Shown: piece by piece, positions 1 to 10,500 of the stretch
Layout of the letters: the number at the start of each line of letters is the position of its first letter
Position numbering within the stretch: the stretch's first letter is position 1
Origin: Rhyacophila brunnea
Taxonomy: Eukaryota > Arthropoda > Insecta > Trichoptera > Rhyacophilidae
Length of the DNA stretch: 64,000 nucleotides
Direction: 5' to 3'
Assembly (NCBI GenBank): GCA_022495005.1
Contig: JAGYXB010001045.1
Location: 434,001-498,000, forward strand
Position numbers and translations under genes: made by a program
Notes under the pieces: generated by a model
The model's database searches: none
What the model was told of the DNA's origin: nothing
The model's input: only the letters and a program-made list of their open reading frames with translations

Positions 1-12
1 ACGATTTTTATA

Positions 13-193
13 TGTGATTAGGTAACGACTCAGCAATCATATTATTTATTCTGATAAATTACTCATGTCCTCATTAATAAAATCATATTATTATAAGTAG
101 CTTCCTACATTATGATAATATGAGAATGTAGGTAGGTACATACTTGTACATATATTTGATAATTAATGACTAAACCCCACCACCTAGAAAGCC
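13..193 (-). repeat. Dispersed repeat, inverted copy of 16681-16838
   Basis: Read on the minus strand, this stretch matches 16681-16838: a GGTGGTGGGGTTTAG segment, an ATTAATTAT segment, a TACATACCTACCTAC segment, AATATGATTTTATTAATGAG, and a final GAGTCGTTAC motif, all in the same order. The two copies differ by small indels. No coding content is seen. It is probably a small non-autonomous transposon, but the left edge lies at the window border so its full length is not known. Confidence 0.7.
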
Positions 194-205
194 GTCGAGC
201 CGCCA

Positions 206-984
206 CTGCTACCTATAAATAGTCTTCTAAATTTATCGTCTGTTTCTTTTTGCCAGTGAATTGGGGTAAATAAAAACATCAAATAAATAAAAAGGAAAAA
301 CTGAAAATTTTAATAAATAAAGGAACGATTATTTGTATATAATATCATACATATTGGAAAACAGTAATTGTAACATTATAATTATATTTTTTCCGGGAAC
401 TAACTTAACATCATTCTTATTTACCCCATTTTACGGACATACTTCAATGTTTATACATTGCCAATGATGACTTATATCCTATAGTATTTACCCTAACCAA
501 TGCACAACCCATTATTGCCATTAGGGTTAATAACTAACTAATGATGAAATGACGTTCTTTAAACACTTTTGCCTGTTATCGCGAGGGATGGTTTTCAATC
601 CTGGTATCCTAATGCATTTGAATTTACATGCGCCTGTCAATTACCTACGTGGTGTGACCACGGCCATGATTTATTCAGGATCGGAACCGTTTCCTCGTGG
701 CAAGCCTATCAGGCACCATCAGCGAGAGGTGCAAAACTAGTCAATGCTCTTCCCAAAGACGTAGACATTTTCGGAGACGTTTTATGTCATTTTTATTCGA
801 AAATGTATTTTTCTGTATAAAATTGCACTTAGTATTTTTTCTTTAATTTTTTATTATTATAATTATTTTATATATTCTCTTCTTCTCTCTTGTGATGGTA
901 ATATTTGTTATAATGTAAATCTCATGTTGTGCATGTCTTGAATTTAGATTTGTTATGTCGACAATGTTTTGTTTTCTAAAATAC
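206..984. other. Mostly unassigned AT-rich DNA with one more GC-rich block
   Basis: Most of this stretch is low-complexity AT-rich sequence. Between about 560 and 820 the composition is more balanced and a plus-strand frame of 83 codons (569-820) is open. The frame has no motif I recognise and no splice signals that stand out. It may be a decayed mobile-element fragment or a low-copy block. I do not call it a gene. Confidence 0.4.
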
Positions 985-1215
985 ATATTCCTACCATGTC
1001 CGATCCTAATAGGATCATATCGACCTCCACAGAGTAGAGATTTGTATTAACAGATTTTGTTTTTTTACGAGAAATGGATGTCAGCCACTTGCTCAACCTA
1101 TTAGATCCATACACTGACACACACAAATTGAAAAACAATATGTGTACTTGCCAAACCCAGGTTTCGAACCTGGGACCCACGGCATTATAGTCCAGCGCTT
1201 AAGTCGCGCAGCCAC
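985..1215 (-). repeat. tRNA-derived SINE (SINE-A), copy 1
   Basis: On the minus strand the copy begins with a tRNA-like head (GGTGGCTGCGCGACTTAAGC) that includes a plausible Pol III A box, followed by a perfect B box GGTTCGAAACC at 1160-1170. The body then runs through a TGACATCCATTTCTCGTAAA segment and a CCTCCAC...GTGGAGG-type region and ends in a GATCCTATTAGGATC palindrome. Four other copies are in the window (13840-14070, 18085-18295, 37465-37685, 63590-63805). SINEs are mobilised by a partner LINE; which one is not shown here. The short open frame across it on the minus strand is not a gene. Confidence 0.88.
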
Positions 1216-2285
1216 CTTGGGTGTAAAATACATATATATAAATAAATAAATAAATAACGATATGTTGACAACAATTTGAACATCAAGTTCAATTTATAAT
1301 ATTACTATAGCTGTATAAGAAATAATAGATAACGTCTATTATCAACAATAGTATTATTAAAAAGAATGGCATGTTGTCGAAATTTTCTTTAATATATTAT
1401 ATTATATATTAATGACATAGCAATCATTTGAATGCGTAGTTTTATTTTATCTTTGTTACATAAAAATAGCTTTTAATAATATTATGTAGAATTGACAAAA
1501 ACCGTTAGCTTCCGGATATTATAATTTATGAGAAATGCAAAGAAAAAAAAAATTCTCGGAAACTTCTCGGACCCCAATTCCCAACGCGTGTACGCACGGT
1601 TTTTTCTCCTAGTCGAAAACTCCCCTTTGATCCGTATCCCACCACATTTTCCTATTTGATCCTTTGCGAAATTGGAAAGACAACTCTAACTAGATGATCC
1701 ATATTCAATTCGTTTGCGGTATATCCCCGCAAAAGCCTCCGTGATCCTTATTTCAGATAGGCCCTGGGAATATTTGCCGGCGTAAGAATAACAGAATACA
1801 ATATGTACCTAAGCTGGAAAAAACTGTATCGTGTATGTACTTAAGTATTGCGTGACACATTTTTGTTTCTGAAAAAGCAGTTTCTTTTATCATTTTCTTC
1901 ACTACAACTTCAAAGGGTTTTGTGATTGGAAACATAAGAGGCATTTCATTTTTTCTTTCGCATTTTTTTTACATTGCGCTCAAATATTTGAACTCTACCT
2001 AAACGTACCCCTGTCTATCCAACAAATATAAAAAAAAACATTCATACTGAAAAATTTTAAAATATTATATCATTACAAATCTATTTATTTTTTTATCAAT
2101 GTATTATTTGCATACCTATTGTTTTAGTTTTACAATAAAATTGTGATAACTGCTAATTAATAATATCCTTAGAATAGATTGCGTAAAGTAAGGACTTCTT
2201 ACACGTGTGGTACCAGGATGAATTTCCGGTGAAGTATTTTAAGCGAATGCTAGTTAAGTGTGGTGAAAGTGAAACAGTATTTCAA
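1216..2285. other. Unassigned DNA with a possible low-copy block
   Basis: An AAAT microsatellite lies near 1236-1256. Between about 1555 and 1770 the sequence is richer in C and G than its surroundings, contains GATCCGTATCCC and GTATATCCCCGCAAAAGCC, and has no match elsewhere in the window. The rest is plain AT-rich sequence. No gene or repeat is recognised. Confidence 0.4.
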
Positions 2286-2299
2286 TAAAAAAAATTTTT

Positions 2300-2362
2300 T
2301 TTAGCATATTGTGGACATTACAAACTATAAGTTTAAGACGTTCACAACTTGACATAAAACAT
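2300..2362 (+). repeat. Short dispersed repeat shared with 19285-19345
   Basis: A CATATTGTGGACATTA segment is followed by ATAAGTTTAA, ACGTTCACAAC and TGACAT, in the same order as at 19285-19345. The source element is not identified; it may be the 3' end of a retroelement because both copies follow T- or A-rich tracts. Confidence 0.55.
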
Positions 2363-2394
2363 TATTATAATATAAGTAATATAGTTAGTAGTGG

Positions 2395-2520
2395 CAGTAA
2401 AATGATCACTGACTCACCCAGGCTTGATACAATCACATGTGACATAAATTTAATATATTTTTACCTCATCGGGAATTGAATCCGGAATCTCTGAATGAGT
2501 AACTAGTGTTTTACACAATA
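2395..2520 (-). repeat. SINE-B copy, degenerate
   Basis: On the minus strand a B-box-like GGATTCAATTCCCGATGAGG is followed by a TTTATGTCACATGTGATTG segment and a CCTGGGTGAGTCAGTGAT segment. This order matches the better copies at 48560-48700 and 52510-52706, where the body reads ...CCTGGGTGTTTGTGAT. The tRNA-like head is decayed. Confidence 0.6.
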
Positions 2521-2761
2521 TTGGGGTATTTAAAGACTACGATTATAACACATAATGTATGATTTTATCAAACCTCAGTGTTTCTGTGATTTTACACTAT
2601 CTACTGTAATGTGGCCTAATGACAACATGAATTGTTTAAAATATAAAACAAATAATATGATGTAGTAGGTATAGATACCTATTAGCCATCAAATGACTTA
2701 CTAAACTTTTCAGTTTGGTGCTAAGTAAATCGTAAACTTTATAACTTTGTCACTTCAACAG

Positions 2762-3165
2762 GCTCTGGGGCTGCACTATGGTTATTTAGTGTCCCTCAGA
2801 AAACACTACAGTCAGACGCATCCTCAAAATTCCTTGGACTGACCGGGTGACAAATGTTGAAATTCTCAATCGAATGGGGAAGGACCGAGAAGTTCTACGT
2901 AGTATCAAAACCAGGAAACTACAGTACCTCGACCACATTATGAGAGGACAAAAATACAGCATTCCCCAACTTGTCATTCAAGGAAAGATCAATGGGAAGC
3001 GTAGCAGAGGACGGCGCCGCATTTCGTGGCTTAAGAACCTCCGTGATTAGTACGAGTGCAGCTCCACTGAACTGTTCCGGGTAGCAGACGACAAATATAA
3101 GATCGCCTTGATGGTGGCCGACCTTCGCTAGGGGATGGCACAATAAGAAGAAGAAAACACTATAT
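2762..3165 (+). mobile_element. 5'-truncated LINE 3' end (family L1)
   Basis: The plus strand encodes a decayed C-terminal piece of a LINE ORF2. Readable parts include RRILKIPWTDRVTN near 2813-2855, then NRMGKDREVLRSIKTRKLQY, HIMRGQKYSIPQLVIQGKI and GRRRISWLKNLRD before an in-frame stop. The reading continues past the stop with CSSTELFRVADDKYKIALM and ADLR, so the stop at about 3048 is a lesion. This tail, with basic residues and a conserved tryptophan, follows the reverse transcriptase domain in a group of insect non-LTR retrotransposons. It ends in an AAGAAGAAGAA-type tail at about 3150-3165. The reverse transcriptase and endonuclease domains are missing. A related copy is at 35950-36196. 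Confidence 0.85.
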
Positions 3166-3477
3166 CACTGCATTATTTTGTTCAACGGGTATTTCTCCAT
3201 GAAAAGTATTCTGATGATAACAGCTAGGCGATCTCTATCGTATCGTGTGGTCTTATCGTTATAATAATATCAGTTTATTTTGTGAACTTTCTACGTTATG
3301 TTCTATATAACGGCACGTTGAGCTTGGATTATTCTTACATTGAAAATCGTGTGTAAAAATAAATCTATATTAACTCAATAACTTGTTAACACATTTTTTT
3401 CAATGCTTTACGCACATATTATAATATAAAAAAAGAAATACTTTAAACATATTGACTAGTGACTAGATAATTACTTT

Positions 3478-3564
3478 TTAATTACAACATTTAAATAACA
3501 TGCTAATAATTAAATCAAATGGCCACCTTAATCGTTACGCGCTGGGTGCGTCTTTAGCGTCCAA
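3478..3564. repeat. Short GC-core repeat, copy 1 of 3
   Basis: This 87-bp block starts TTAATTACAACATTTAAATA and ends in a CpG-rich core (CGTTACGCGCTGGGTGCGTC, then TTTAGCGTCCAA). The same arrangement occurs at 38028-38110 and 42399-42481. The AT-rich half and the CpG-rich half are both shared, so this is one repeat unit rather than a chance motif. Function and family are unknown. Confidence 0.75.
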
Positions 3565-3689
3565 TCTATTAAGGCACAATGGGAGGTTAATTCTAAATGT
3601 ATCATTCAACCCCCGAATGCACGCCATGCCGATTTGAGTTTGCTAACAATCTCATAACACATACATCAATCTATTGATATTTGTTGTTC

Positions 3690-4385
3690 GAGATGGACAT
3701 AGTTATTGACCTAGAAATCACTTAGAAAGAGTGGATGAGTTTGCATATCTGGGATTGAAAATTAGTGGATGGACGAGGCGGGTGTATAGCAGGGATAAAA
3801 AAGCACAGACAGATTGCCAAAAATGCTATCACATGTACCATGGAAGAATCGAGAAATTTTAATTGCAAAAAAAATATGCTTATGCAAACATTACTGTTCT
3901 CCATGTTTTTGTATGGTGTCTAATCATGAACCGTCGATGCAAAGGAGTGGAAGGCAATTGATGCCTTTAAAAAGTGGAGTTGGTGCCGAATATCTTTGTA
4001 TTTCTTGGACAGAGCATAGGACAAACCAGTCAATCATCCAGGGTCAGCAAATAAAGTAACGGCTCTCAACAGTATTTTTGAGATGCATTTTGCAGTTTTT
4101 TTAGACATATTGTTTGGCGTGGACAACCTAGAGAGACTAATGGTTTTGGGTAGCCTCCAGGGAAGGCAAAGCACTGGAAGAGCGTTGTGACGCTAGATAA
4201 ACCAAGTGAAGGAGATAACTGGGGGTAGCATTCACTCTGCCCTGAAAGTAACAGAGGAATAAGAGGGGTGGAAAGTCTTGGTCGTTCAGAAGATGATGAA
4301 ATTTAAATGTGGTCATGACTCTTGACCATAAAGGAATGACCAAGAAAAGGAAGATTGGGATAGCTTTTAGGTCTTCCAAGGATTT
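3690..4385 (+). mobile_element. Degenerate LINE 3' end (family L2)
   Basis: Frame-shifted pieces of a non-LTR retrotransposon ORF2 C-terminus can be followed on the plus strand: VDEFAYLGLKISG near 3735, a segment like AKNAITC and PWKNREIL near 3820-3860, ISWTEHRTNQSIIQ near 4000-4045, FFRHIVWRGQPRETNGFG near 4095-4150, and later EGWKVLVVQKMMKF near 4265-4300. The order (RT thumb, then the DNA-binding tail and a terminal Trp-containing region) matches insect LINEs of the type with EGRRRRGRSPTRW tails. Multiple stops and frameshifts make it non-functional. It belongs to a different family from 2762-3165. Confidence 0.75.
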
Positions 4386-4610
4386 TATTACAACTATGTC
4401 TATACAATAAAATATCTAAAGCATCCGTTGTTTATTCTTCCAAGGTTCTGATTTAACCGACCTTTGGTAATGCCAATTGGGACGGAAATAACTACGTTCA
4501 ATTAAGTCGCTTCGAATATTGATATGTTCCGCTTATATAAAGCGATTTTAAGCGGACGTTATTTTATAAGTTTTCACTTTTATTTAAATATTGTTGTTTA
4601 TGTTTGTTTT

Positions 4611-5080
4611 ACAACGTTTTTATTAGATCGTATTTTTATTTGTCCGGTGGTTGTTTATCCAGTACAAATCTTGCAATCGATTTTTAACTAACTTCCCGAC
4701 TAGCTAGACATTTGAAACTTTTAGAATATATCAGAACACGATGCCAATGTATTATTTTAATACTTTTGGCCATCTTTAAGTAGAATTGAATTCATTTTCA
4801 GTTAATTCTGTTTTGTATGAAAAGTTATTTCGGAAGAAATCCGTAATCCAATCCACTATTATTGGTTGCTTGGAGACTGGGGTCTTAGCAACTAAATTAT
4901 TAATATATACGTGCGTTACTATGGAAATCAATATGAAATTTCAAAATGACATTTCAGTATTATTTCTATCAAATACAATTTTTTTTGATCGTTTAAGCTA
5001 GTCAAGTCAAGTTTATATGATTCAACAGAAAATTTAAAAACGTTGTATATAAAAAGTTCTTTTTATCTTGTAATTATTTT
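4611..5080. mobile_element. MITE-A copy 1 (about 470 bp)
   Basis: The element starts ACAACGTTTTTATTAGATCG and its right part ends AAAAACGTTGTATATAAAAA, so the ends form a short inverted repeat ACAACGTTTTT / AAAAACGTTGT. Inside, GTCCGGTGGTTGTTTATCC, AATCGATTTTTAACTAACTT, a conserved TTCATTTTCAGTTAATTCTG and an internal hairpin region near 4863-4895 recur in the other copies (11180-11640, 21111-21606, 53206-53650; part at 10390-10500). No coding capacity is seen, so it is non-autonomous. Copies share a tail just beyond the inverted repeat, so the true right edge may be near 5080. Confidence 0.82.
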
Positions 5081-5828
5081 ATATGACGTTGTCAATGCTT
5101 CGAAATCGTAACTTTTCGTGTTCATCATGATATCATGTAAAATAAATCAATTTAAATAGGTCAACTTGTGTGTATTATTGATCACAAAGTTAAATAAAAA
5201 AAAAGAAAATTGAATACAATATGAGAAGAGAAAATCTTAGACTGGCAGTTAATATGACAATGATACGGCAAAGGCACACTACTTCCCATTATATATTATT
5301 ATTTACACAAGAAAGCCTTCAAAAAATACATCAAATAAATTGTGACATAAAGGACTATTATTTCGTAGCTTTGCCGCAAAAAAAGCTCCAACGCCCCGAG
5401 GTTCTAGTTAAGTAACGTGAGTAGGTAGTATCACCCGCCCATAAATCAGTGGGCCTCTGAGGCGTGAGGCATGTGGAATTTTTCACGTTTCCACTAATAT
5501 ATGATTATATTTGGCGTATAATAAATATTTTCTCTTGAAAATATCACCACTAGCCGGCCTCTAGGAGTCGGGTGACCGAGGCTAGAATCTCAGTAAGAAA
5601 TAATATTTATACAAAAAAAATAAATATTGTAACAACATTTTTACATAGTGGTTACAGTGTGAAACCACCTTAATTTTTTGATGGTCTTGTTATATTGTTT
5701 GGAGACGCAACTATTTATTATGATAACATATAGAAAAACTACTTACATATTATCAAACATAAAGTTTCTAAACTACACAAAATTAAAACACATGTATACG
5801 TAATAATATAATACTGCCCTGCTAAGTG
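5081..5828. other. Unassigned AT-rich DNA
   Basis: The sequence is mostly AT-rich. A 64-codon frame (5221-5415) has no recognised motif. At 5540-5600 there is a short GC-richer segment containing GGCTAGAATCTC that faintly resembles a Pol III B box, too weak to call a SINE. Nothing else is recognised. Confidence 0.4.
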
Positions 5829-6020
5829 TTTTTGGTTTTGGTGACATGAGAACCTAAGTTTTAAACTACATTTTCTCCTATGAGTATTATGTAAAATTAT
5901 TGAATTGTTTTGTCATAATCTCTAAATAGACAGTGTGTATTTTAACAATCCAATAATTTTACATAATATAAGAGAAAAAGGTAGCTTAAAACTTGGGTTC
6001 TCGTTTCACTTAAACCAAAA
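5829..6020. mobile_element. Fold-back MITE (about 190 bp)
   Basis: The left half (TTTGGTTTTGGTGACATGAG through AATTATTGAATTGTT) is the imperfect reverse complement of the right half (AACAATCCAATAATTTTACA through CACTTAAACCAAAA). The arms are about 75 bp each with a loop near 5915-5945. No open frame is present. The family is not repeated elsewhere in the window as far as I can see. Confidence 0.75.
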
Positions 6021-6149
6021 TCAATGTCATTTGAGCATTACAATATGATTATATTTACTGATTGTCACATGAAGACGTCGTGTAATCAATGTTACTGTAA
6101 ATATCGATTTAGAATATTATTATTGAGTGTTGTTTATACATTATATTTG

Positions 6150-6400
6150 AGTCGCTTGGAGTCATAACTCACATTTTGCAATTTTGTCGTTTTTGAGTTA
6201 AATTCTAAAGACATTAATCTATATATAGAAAAATAGTTAAATAGGCTATCAAAAATCGCTTTATTCCATGTGAAAATTGTTGACAAAGTTCACTGTTGGC
6301 GTCATCACTCACATATTTCAAAGAATAATGTGAAGAAGAGTTTTGTCATCAAGGCCGTTCTAACTAATCAGGGAACACTATTTTTTATAGTATGCTGTAT
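6150..6400 (-). mobile_element. Degenerate copy of MITE-B
   Basis: This segment matches the reverse complement of the right half of the element at 62215-62694: GAGTCATAACTCACATTTTG, then a TAGCTATCAAAA-like part, GTTGACAA, CATCACTCACAT, GTCATCAAG and CAATCAGGGA-like parts occur in the same order. Divergence is high and the left inverted repeat is not seen, so this is an old, truncated copy. Confidence 0.65.
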
Positions 6401-6867
6401 GTCTGCAGCGTTAAAAGTATTTTATATATCGTCGTTGCGCCTGCAAAATCCGACAAACATTTTTGTTGCGTTTTTACATTTTTACGCTATGCGATAGAAC
6501 GAGACGCGACGGACGGGCCTGTAAAACCCGTTTTCTAATATCAACACTAGTTTAGAAAAATGCAAAATAAGCTATGTATTTTCACTTAAAAATGGCTTGC
6601 AAAATACGCTATGAATATTCCGGTCACATATCGCATTGTAAAGTAAAAAAAGTTACTATTAATTGCGCTTGTTAATGACATATGACGGAGTTTGCACTGA
6701 CCTTTGCTTCAGAATGCGCCTTTTACTACCAGCGCTACAAATAATATTTAAGCAATAAAAAAGTGTAATATTACATTACATTGCACAATCATTTGTGTTT
6801 ACTTAAAGAAGAGTGTTAATTTTAAAAGCCCGGTAAGTAGGTAGATATACAACTTTTTATTATATGT
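6401..6867. other. Unassigned DNA
   Basis: No repeat match within the window and no coding signal. A short stretch near 6500-6540 (GACGCGACGGACGGGCCTG) is locally GC-rich. Confidence 0.4.
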
Positions 6868-7325
6868 AATGCCACAGCATGCGTGAAACTCCACAAACGG
6901 TCGTGTAAATTCCCCATTAACAAAGGTGTCCGGCAAGGTGATACCATTTTACCTAAACTATTCACCGCTACTCTTGAGGAATTATTTAGGAAACTTGATT
7001 GGAAGGAAAAGGGCGTTCCAATTAATGGAGAGCACCTCAGTCACCTGCGCTTTGCAGATGATATTGTTATACTCTCACAAGACCCGAAAGACCTCCAAGG
7101 TAGAATGCAAGAACTCGCGTATGTCAGTCAAACGGTCGGTCTAAAGATAAATGTCTCAAAGACAAAAGTGATGAGAAACTGTTTTTCGGACCCTGCGATT
7201 ATCTGTATTTCTGGCACCCAACTCGAGCAAGTCAGTAGCTACGTCTATCTCGGACAGCAGGTGTCCATAGACGGAAGCATGCACGATGAAATTGCTCGAA
7301 GAACAAACCTGGGATGGAGTGCAAA
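6868..7325 (+). mobile_element. RTE-type LINE, internal reverse transcriptase fragment
   Basis: The frame beginning near 6868 encodes part of an RTE-like reverse transcriptase. It contains INKGVRQGDTILPKLFTATL (finger/palm block with RQGD), then HLRFADDIVILSQDPKDL with the catalytic FADD motif at about 7047-7064, NVSKTKVM and VSSYVYLGQQVSIDG. The similarity stops near 7322, just after LGWSA, so the copy lacks the thumb and tail as well as the 5' endonuclease. A close relative, with the same order of blocks, is the minus-strand copy at 15150-16018. In complete elements this enzyme copies the element RNA at a nicked chromosomal target. This piece is dead. Confidence 0.9.
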
Positions 7326-7533
7326 GCGACTCATTTTACCTATAAGATTGTTTTATATTGTGTATGGGTTAAAAAATATTCTAGTTGCCGAGTAGCTTTA
7401 CTTTGAGTAAAAATAAAAACAAAATTAACTCATTTAGATTCAATACAATGATGTTATGAAACCGATATTCTTTTTTGAAAAATTGGACGTCTTGTGTTGG
7501 ATAGGGTTTAGAATATTGAGGAAGAATAGTCAC

Positions 7534-7716
7534 CTCGGGAACCAATATCTCTGAAAAGAAAAAGGTACACCATGCACTGGCTAACAGCAGAGAAAATAGT
7601 GGGAACGCCGCGTTATTTGCACTGAATAATCTATACAGCTCCAAACTGTTGTCTAAGAATACAATTTTAATTGTGAAACTAGTTGCTCTGTACATATTAT
7701 GAGTTTCACCTGGACT
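7534..7716 (-). CDS. Possible single exon of an unidentified membrane protein
   Basis: On the minus strand an open segment is preceded by a good splice acceptor (TTTTGTTTCTTATTTAG, then the exon at 7716) and is followed by a possible donor CCCGAG|GTGACT at 7533. The segment between is exactly 61 codons and open throughout. It starts SPGETHNMYRATSF, and residues about 36-58 form a hydrophobic stretch (NAAFPLFSLLLASAWCTFFF) that could span a membrane. The frame stays open to 7381 if the donor is not used. I do not recognise the protein. It lies directly downstream of an RTE fragment, so it could instead be an unknown mobile-element piece or a chance frame. No neighbouring exon is seen. Confidence 0.25.
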
Positions 7717-7719
7717 CTA

Positions 7720-9345
7720 AATAAGAAACAAAAATGCTATCCAATTATATATTTGAAAACAAAATTTTTCGAAAAATAATTCACCGGTTAAAGAGAACAA
7801 TACTTGGTGATAGATTATAGATTTTATAAGATTAAAAAAATAATATTATAAGCCATTATTTTAATTCAACTAATAATTTACAATATTTACGCCACAGAAT
7901 TAGTTATTAGAATTAGAAAATTATTAGCAAGTGTAAGTAAGCACGTTATAACTAACATTTGTAGAGATATTGAGACTGGTTTGTAATCAAAGATTGATAC
8001 TGAGATATCCCGAGTTCTTGGCTAGCTCAGGGTATTGGTTGAACTCAGGATCTACAAAATTAGATGAAATAAAAGTCTTTGTTTTTTATGTAAGCACGAC
8101 TGACCTTTAAATGTTTAGAAATGCTCGCGTGATAATTTAGCGAGTACAGTTACTACAAAAGAACTTTCATGCTAACTCTCTTCCACGCTTACATCTTTTG
8201 CATCCATCTCTTTTTAACTCATAAAACAAAATCTTACATAGATTAATAAGCTATTCCTATTACTAAATTAATCACAATGTTAATGCTATGAATCTTTAAT
8301 ATAATACTTAAAGCTATTGGTTTAAAATTTTATATCCATACATATTGTAATTAGTATTCTAAATCTAACATATTCTTTTTTATCCAGATAGCCAAGTGAT
8401 ACGTCATAAGTCTTTTCTATTCTGTTAATTGACTATGTGGCCAAGCTGCACATTTAGGCCTACAAAACTTTATTCCGGCTCCCCATTGAAGACGGGAAGT
8501 CCAGGAAAATGTCAATACCTATCTTTGTTTAAAACGGAAAAGCCGATTATCAAAAATGAATGCATTTTGTGAAGCGTTTCAAGAGCACTAGTTAATTTTG
8601 TCGCAATTGGTTAGTGGGTCAATTGGTAAAGTACATTGAAGAAAATTCAGTGGAAGTCCCGTTGGAAGGTTTTAGGTCATAATTATTTTGAAATTTTGTG
8701 CCAAAAAATATAAATTTACAAAATGTGTTTTTGATAGTTTTTTTGGTCTAATTTCCTCAGAAATCTTTGTCACCTCACATAGCCTTGGGTGAATTTCTGA
8801 GGCCGATGTTATGAGCGATAAATCATTTTTATAATAAGTTCGTGGAAAGCTAACAATGGATCATGAATGCTATCCGTATCGCATTGCTTTGTTAGGCCCA
8901 CCCGCCAGTCGCCTTGCCTTGGTACGAATTTGAATTTTCCATTGTCATTATATGGCGGGGGGTAGCCGCAAAAAGGCAAATGGCGAAGACGCAACCCTAA
9001 AGAGCCTGCAGGGTTAGCGAAATGTTGGAATGCAGCGAACAAAGATGTATGTTAGGTGTATAATAATATTTACCTATTTTAAAATTTAATCTTTTAGGTA
9101 AGTATTTAGGTAAAAATAACTTTAAAACAAATATTTTTATCTTTTTGTCTCCGTGCCCCTCTAGAATGATTGTAAGCTTGGCTAATGCATTCACCCGGAA
9201 AGTAAAAGATGTGAGTTTAAGTCATACTCGGTTCTACTTTTTTTCTAGATTTTTTCTAATATTATGTGTTTCTGACGTTTAAGAAAATTATATATTTTTC
9301 GGCCACCGTTCGCCGTGGTCCGAAAATACTATAAAGTTAATATTT
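7720..9345. other. Unassigned DNA
   Basis: AT-rich DNA with no repeat match in the window. At 8860-9050 the composition rises in GC and a minus-strand frame of 77 codons (8809-9042) is open, with GLRLRHLPFCGYPPP and RQGDWRVGLTKQCD. I cannot identify it. At 8608-8640 a TTAGTGGGTCAATTGGTAAA string resembles a tRNA A-box region, but no B box follows at a proper distance. Confidence 0.35.
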
Positions 9346-9670
9346 CGAATTCTAATGGATTTAAGTTTTGTACTATTCTATTTGAGTCGTTTTTTTGCGA
9401 TCTGGATTTCACCTTTAGGCATCTTCAGGCACTATGTGCACTCACCAAAAGTAAATACACACTGACAAAGAATACAATTAGTGCTAAATTATATAATAAG
9501 TAACTAATACAATAAAGTAGGTAACCACTTTATCACCTACCTATTAAGTCAAGGATTACAATAAAAAATATAACAAACAAATTATGAATGGTTAAAATAT
9601 TTTTGAAGTGATCGCAAAAAACGACTCAAATGGAATACTAGTACAAAACTTAAATCCATTAGAATTTACG
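9346..9670. mobile_element. MITE-C, intact copy with about 58-bp inverted repeats
   Basis: The left end (CGAATTCTAATGGATTTAAG ... GAGTCGTTTTTTTGCGATC) is matched by the reverse complement of the right end (GATCGCAAAAAACGACTCAA ... TCCATTAGAATTTACG). The arms are about 58 bp with few mismatches. The middle holds CATCTTCAGGCACTATG and an AT-rich stretch. A second copy at 30817-31075 keeps the left arm and middle but has lost the right arm. Confidence 0.88.
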
Positions 9671-10194
9671 AAAAATAAATAAGTTGATTTTAAATTTAAT
9701 TATAATAATATTTAATAAACTTATCTCTTATCCATAACGAGGCATTTATAATGTACAACCCTTTATATAGTATATATATAAAGGGTTGTAAATTATATAC
9801 GTATTACGTATTATACATATTATGTATTTTTATGTTGCTAATAAAATATTAAATATAATGTTAGAGTGATATTAATAATTAAGTTCATTATAATAACAAG
9901 GAGGTGTTGTATTGACTTTCGATTTATTGAAGCGTCCGTCCTAGAATTAATTAATCCTCCATCTATCGTAAATCAGTCGATTGCAGGCTGCGCTATTTTC
10001 TCCAAAAAAGATTAATACACTGTCAGACTCAGAAGATTGCATCGGGTTGGAATCGGAGAAAAATAATTGTGAAAAAAACTACGAGAAACGGTCAATTCAT
10101 ATTAGATTTTCATCACTAATCAGTTATTAAAGGCAAATAGATTTAAGACCTCATGTTAATAAATTTATTGTTAACTTAATAATATAGGGGCGAG
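9671..10194. other. AT-rich DNA with a perfect hairpin
   Basis: The stretch holds a palindrome at 9754-9790 (separate entry). The remainder is unassigned. No gene signal is seen. Confidence 0.4.
9754..9790. repeat. Perfect inverted repeat
   Basis: TACAACCCTTTATATA at the left is matched by TATATAAAGGGTTGTA at the right with a short AT loop. It would form a stable hairpin in single strands. It may be the remains of a MITE end pair or a chance palindrome in AT-rich DNA. Confidence 0.7.
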
Positions 10195-10350
10195 GGGTGA
10201 ATGTATGTCTAAGCTTTGTCAGTCATACTTATTAATAATTGTTTTCATTGAACTAAGAATAAAAATTTCAGATGGTGCTGGTTAGTTTTAAAAAATCAAT
10301 TAAACCCTGCTTAAACAATAATAGTAAGTTAAAGTATGATATGAGCAATC
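10195..10350. mobile_element. MITE-P, single arm
   Basis: The arm reads AAGCTTTGTCAGTCATACTT, then ATTGTTTTCATTGAACTAAG, GATGGTGCTGGTTAGTTTT and TCAATTAAACCCTGCTTAAA. These blocks form the arm of the palindromic MITE seen complete at 20491-21063 and 57975-58488. The partner arm is missing. Confidence 0.75.
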
Positions 10351-10389
10351 CGACAGAAATAGTTTATTGAGTCATACTCAATTTTTACA

Positions 10390-10500
10390 GCGTTTTTCTT
10401 AGGTCGTATTCTTATTTGTCCGGTGGTTCTTTGTCCGGTACAAATCTTGTAATCGATTTTTAACTAACTTCCCGACTGGCTAAACATTCAAATGTCTTCA
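10390..10500. mobile_element. MITE-A, 5' fragment
   Basis: It matches the first about 110 bp of MITE-A: TCGTATTCTTATTTGTCCGG, TTTGTCCGGTACAAATCTTG and ATCGATTTTTAACTAACTTC. The match ends near 10495. Confidence 0.8.

Noticed and set aside
549..820. Overlapping plus-strand open frames of 63 and 83 codons
   Set aside because: No recognisable domain, no splice signals and no support from flanking sequence. Short frames like these are expected by chance.
8809..9042. 77-codon minus-strand frame in a GC-richer block
   Set aside because: The residues look protein-like (many Gly, Pro, Arg) but I recognise no family and see no start context or splice sites. Left as unassigned.
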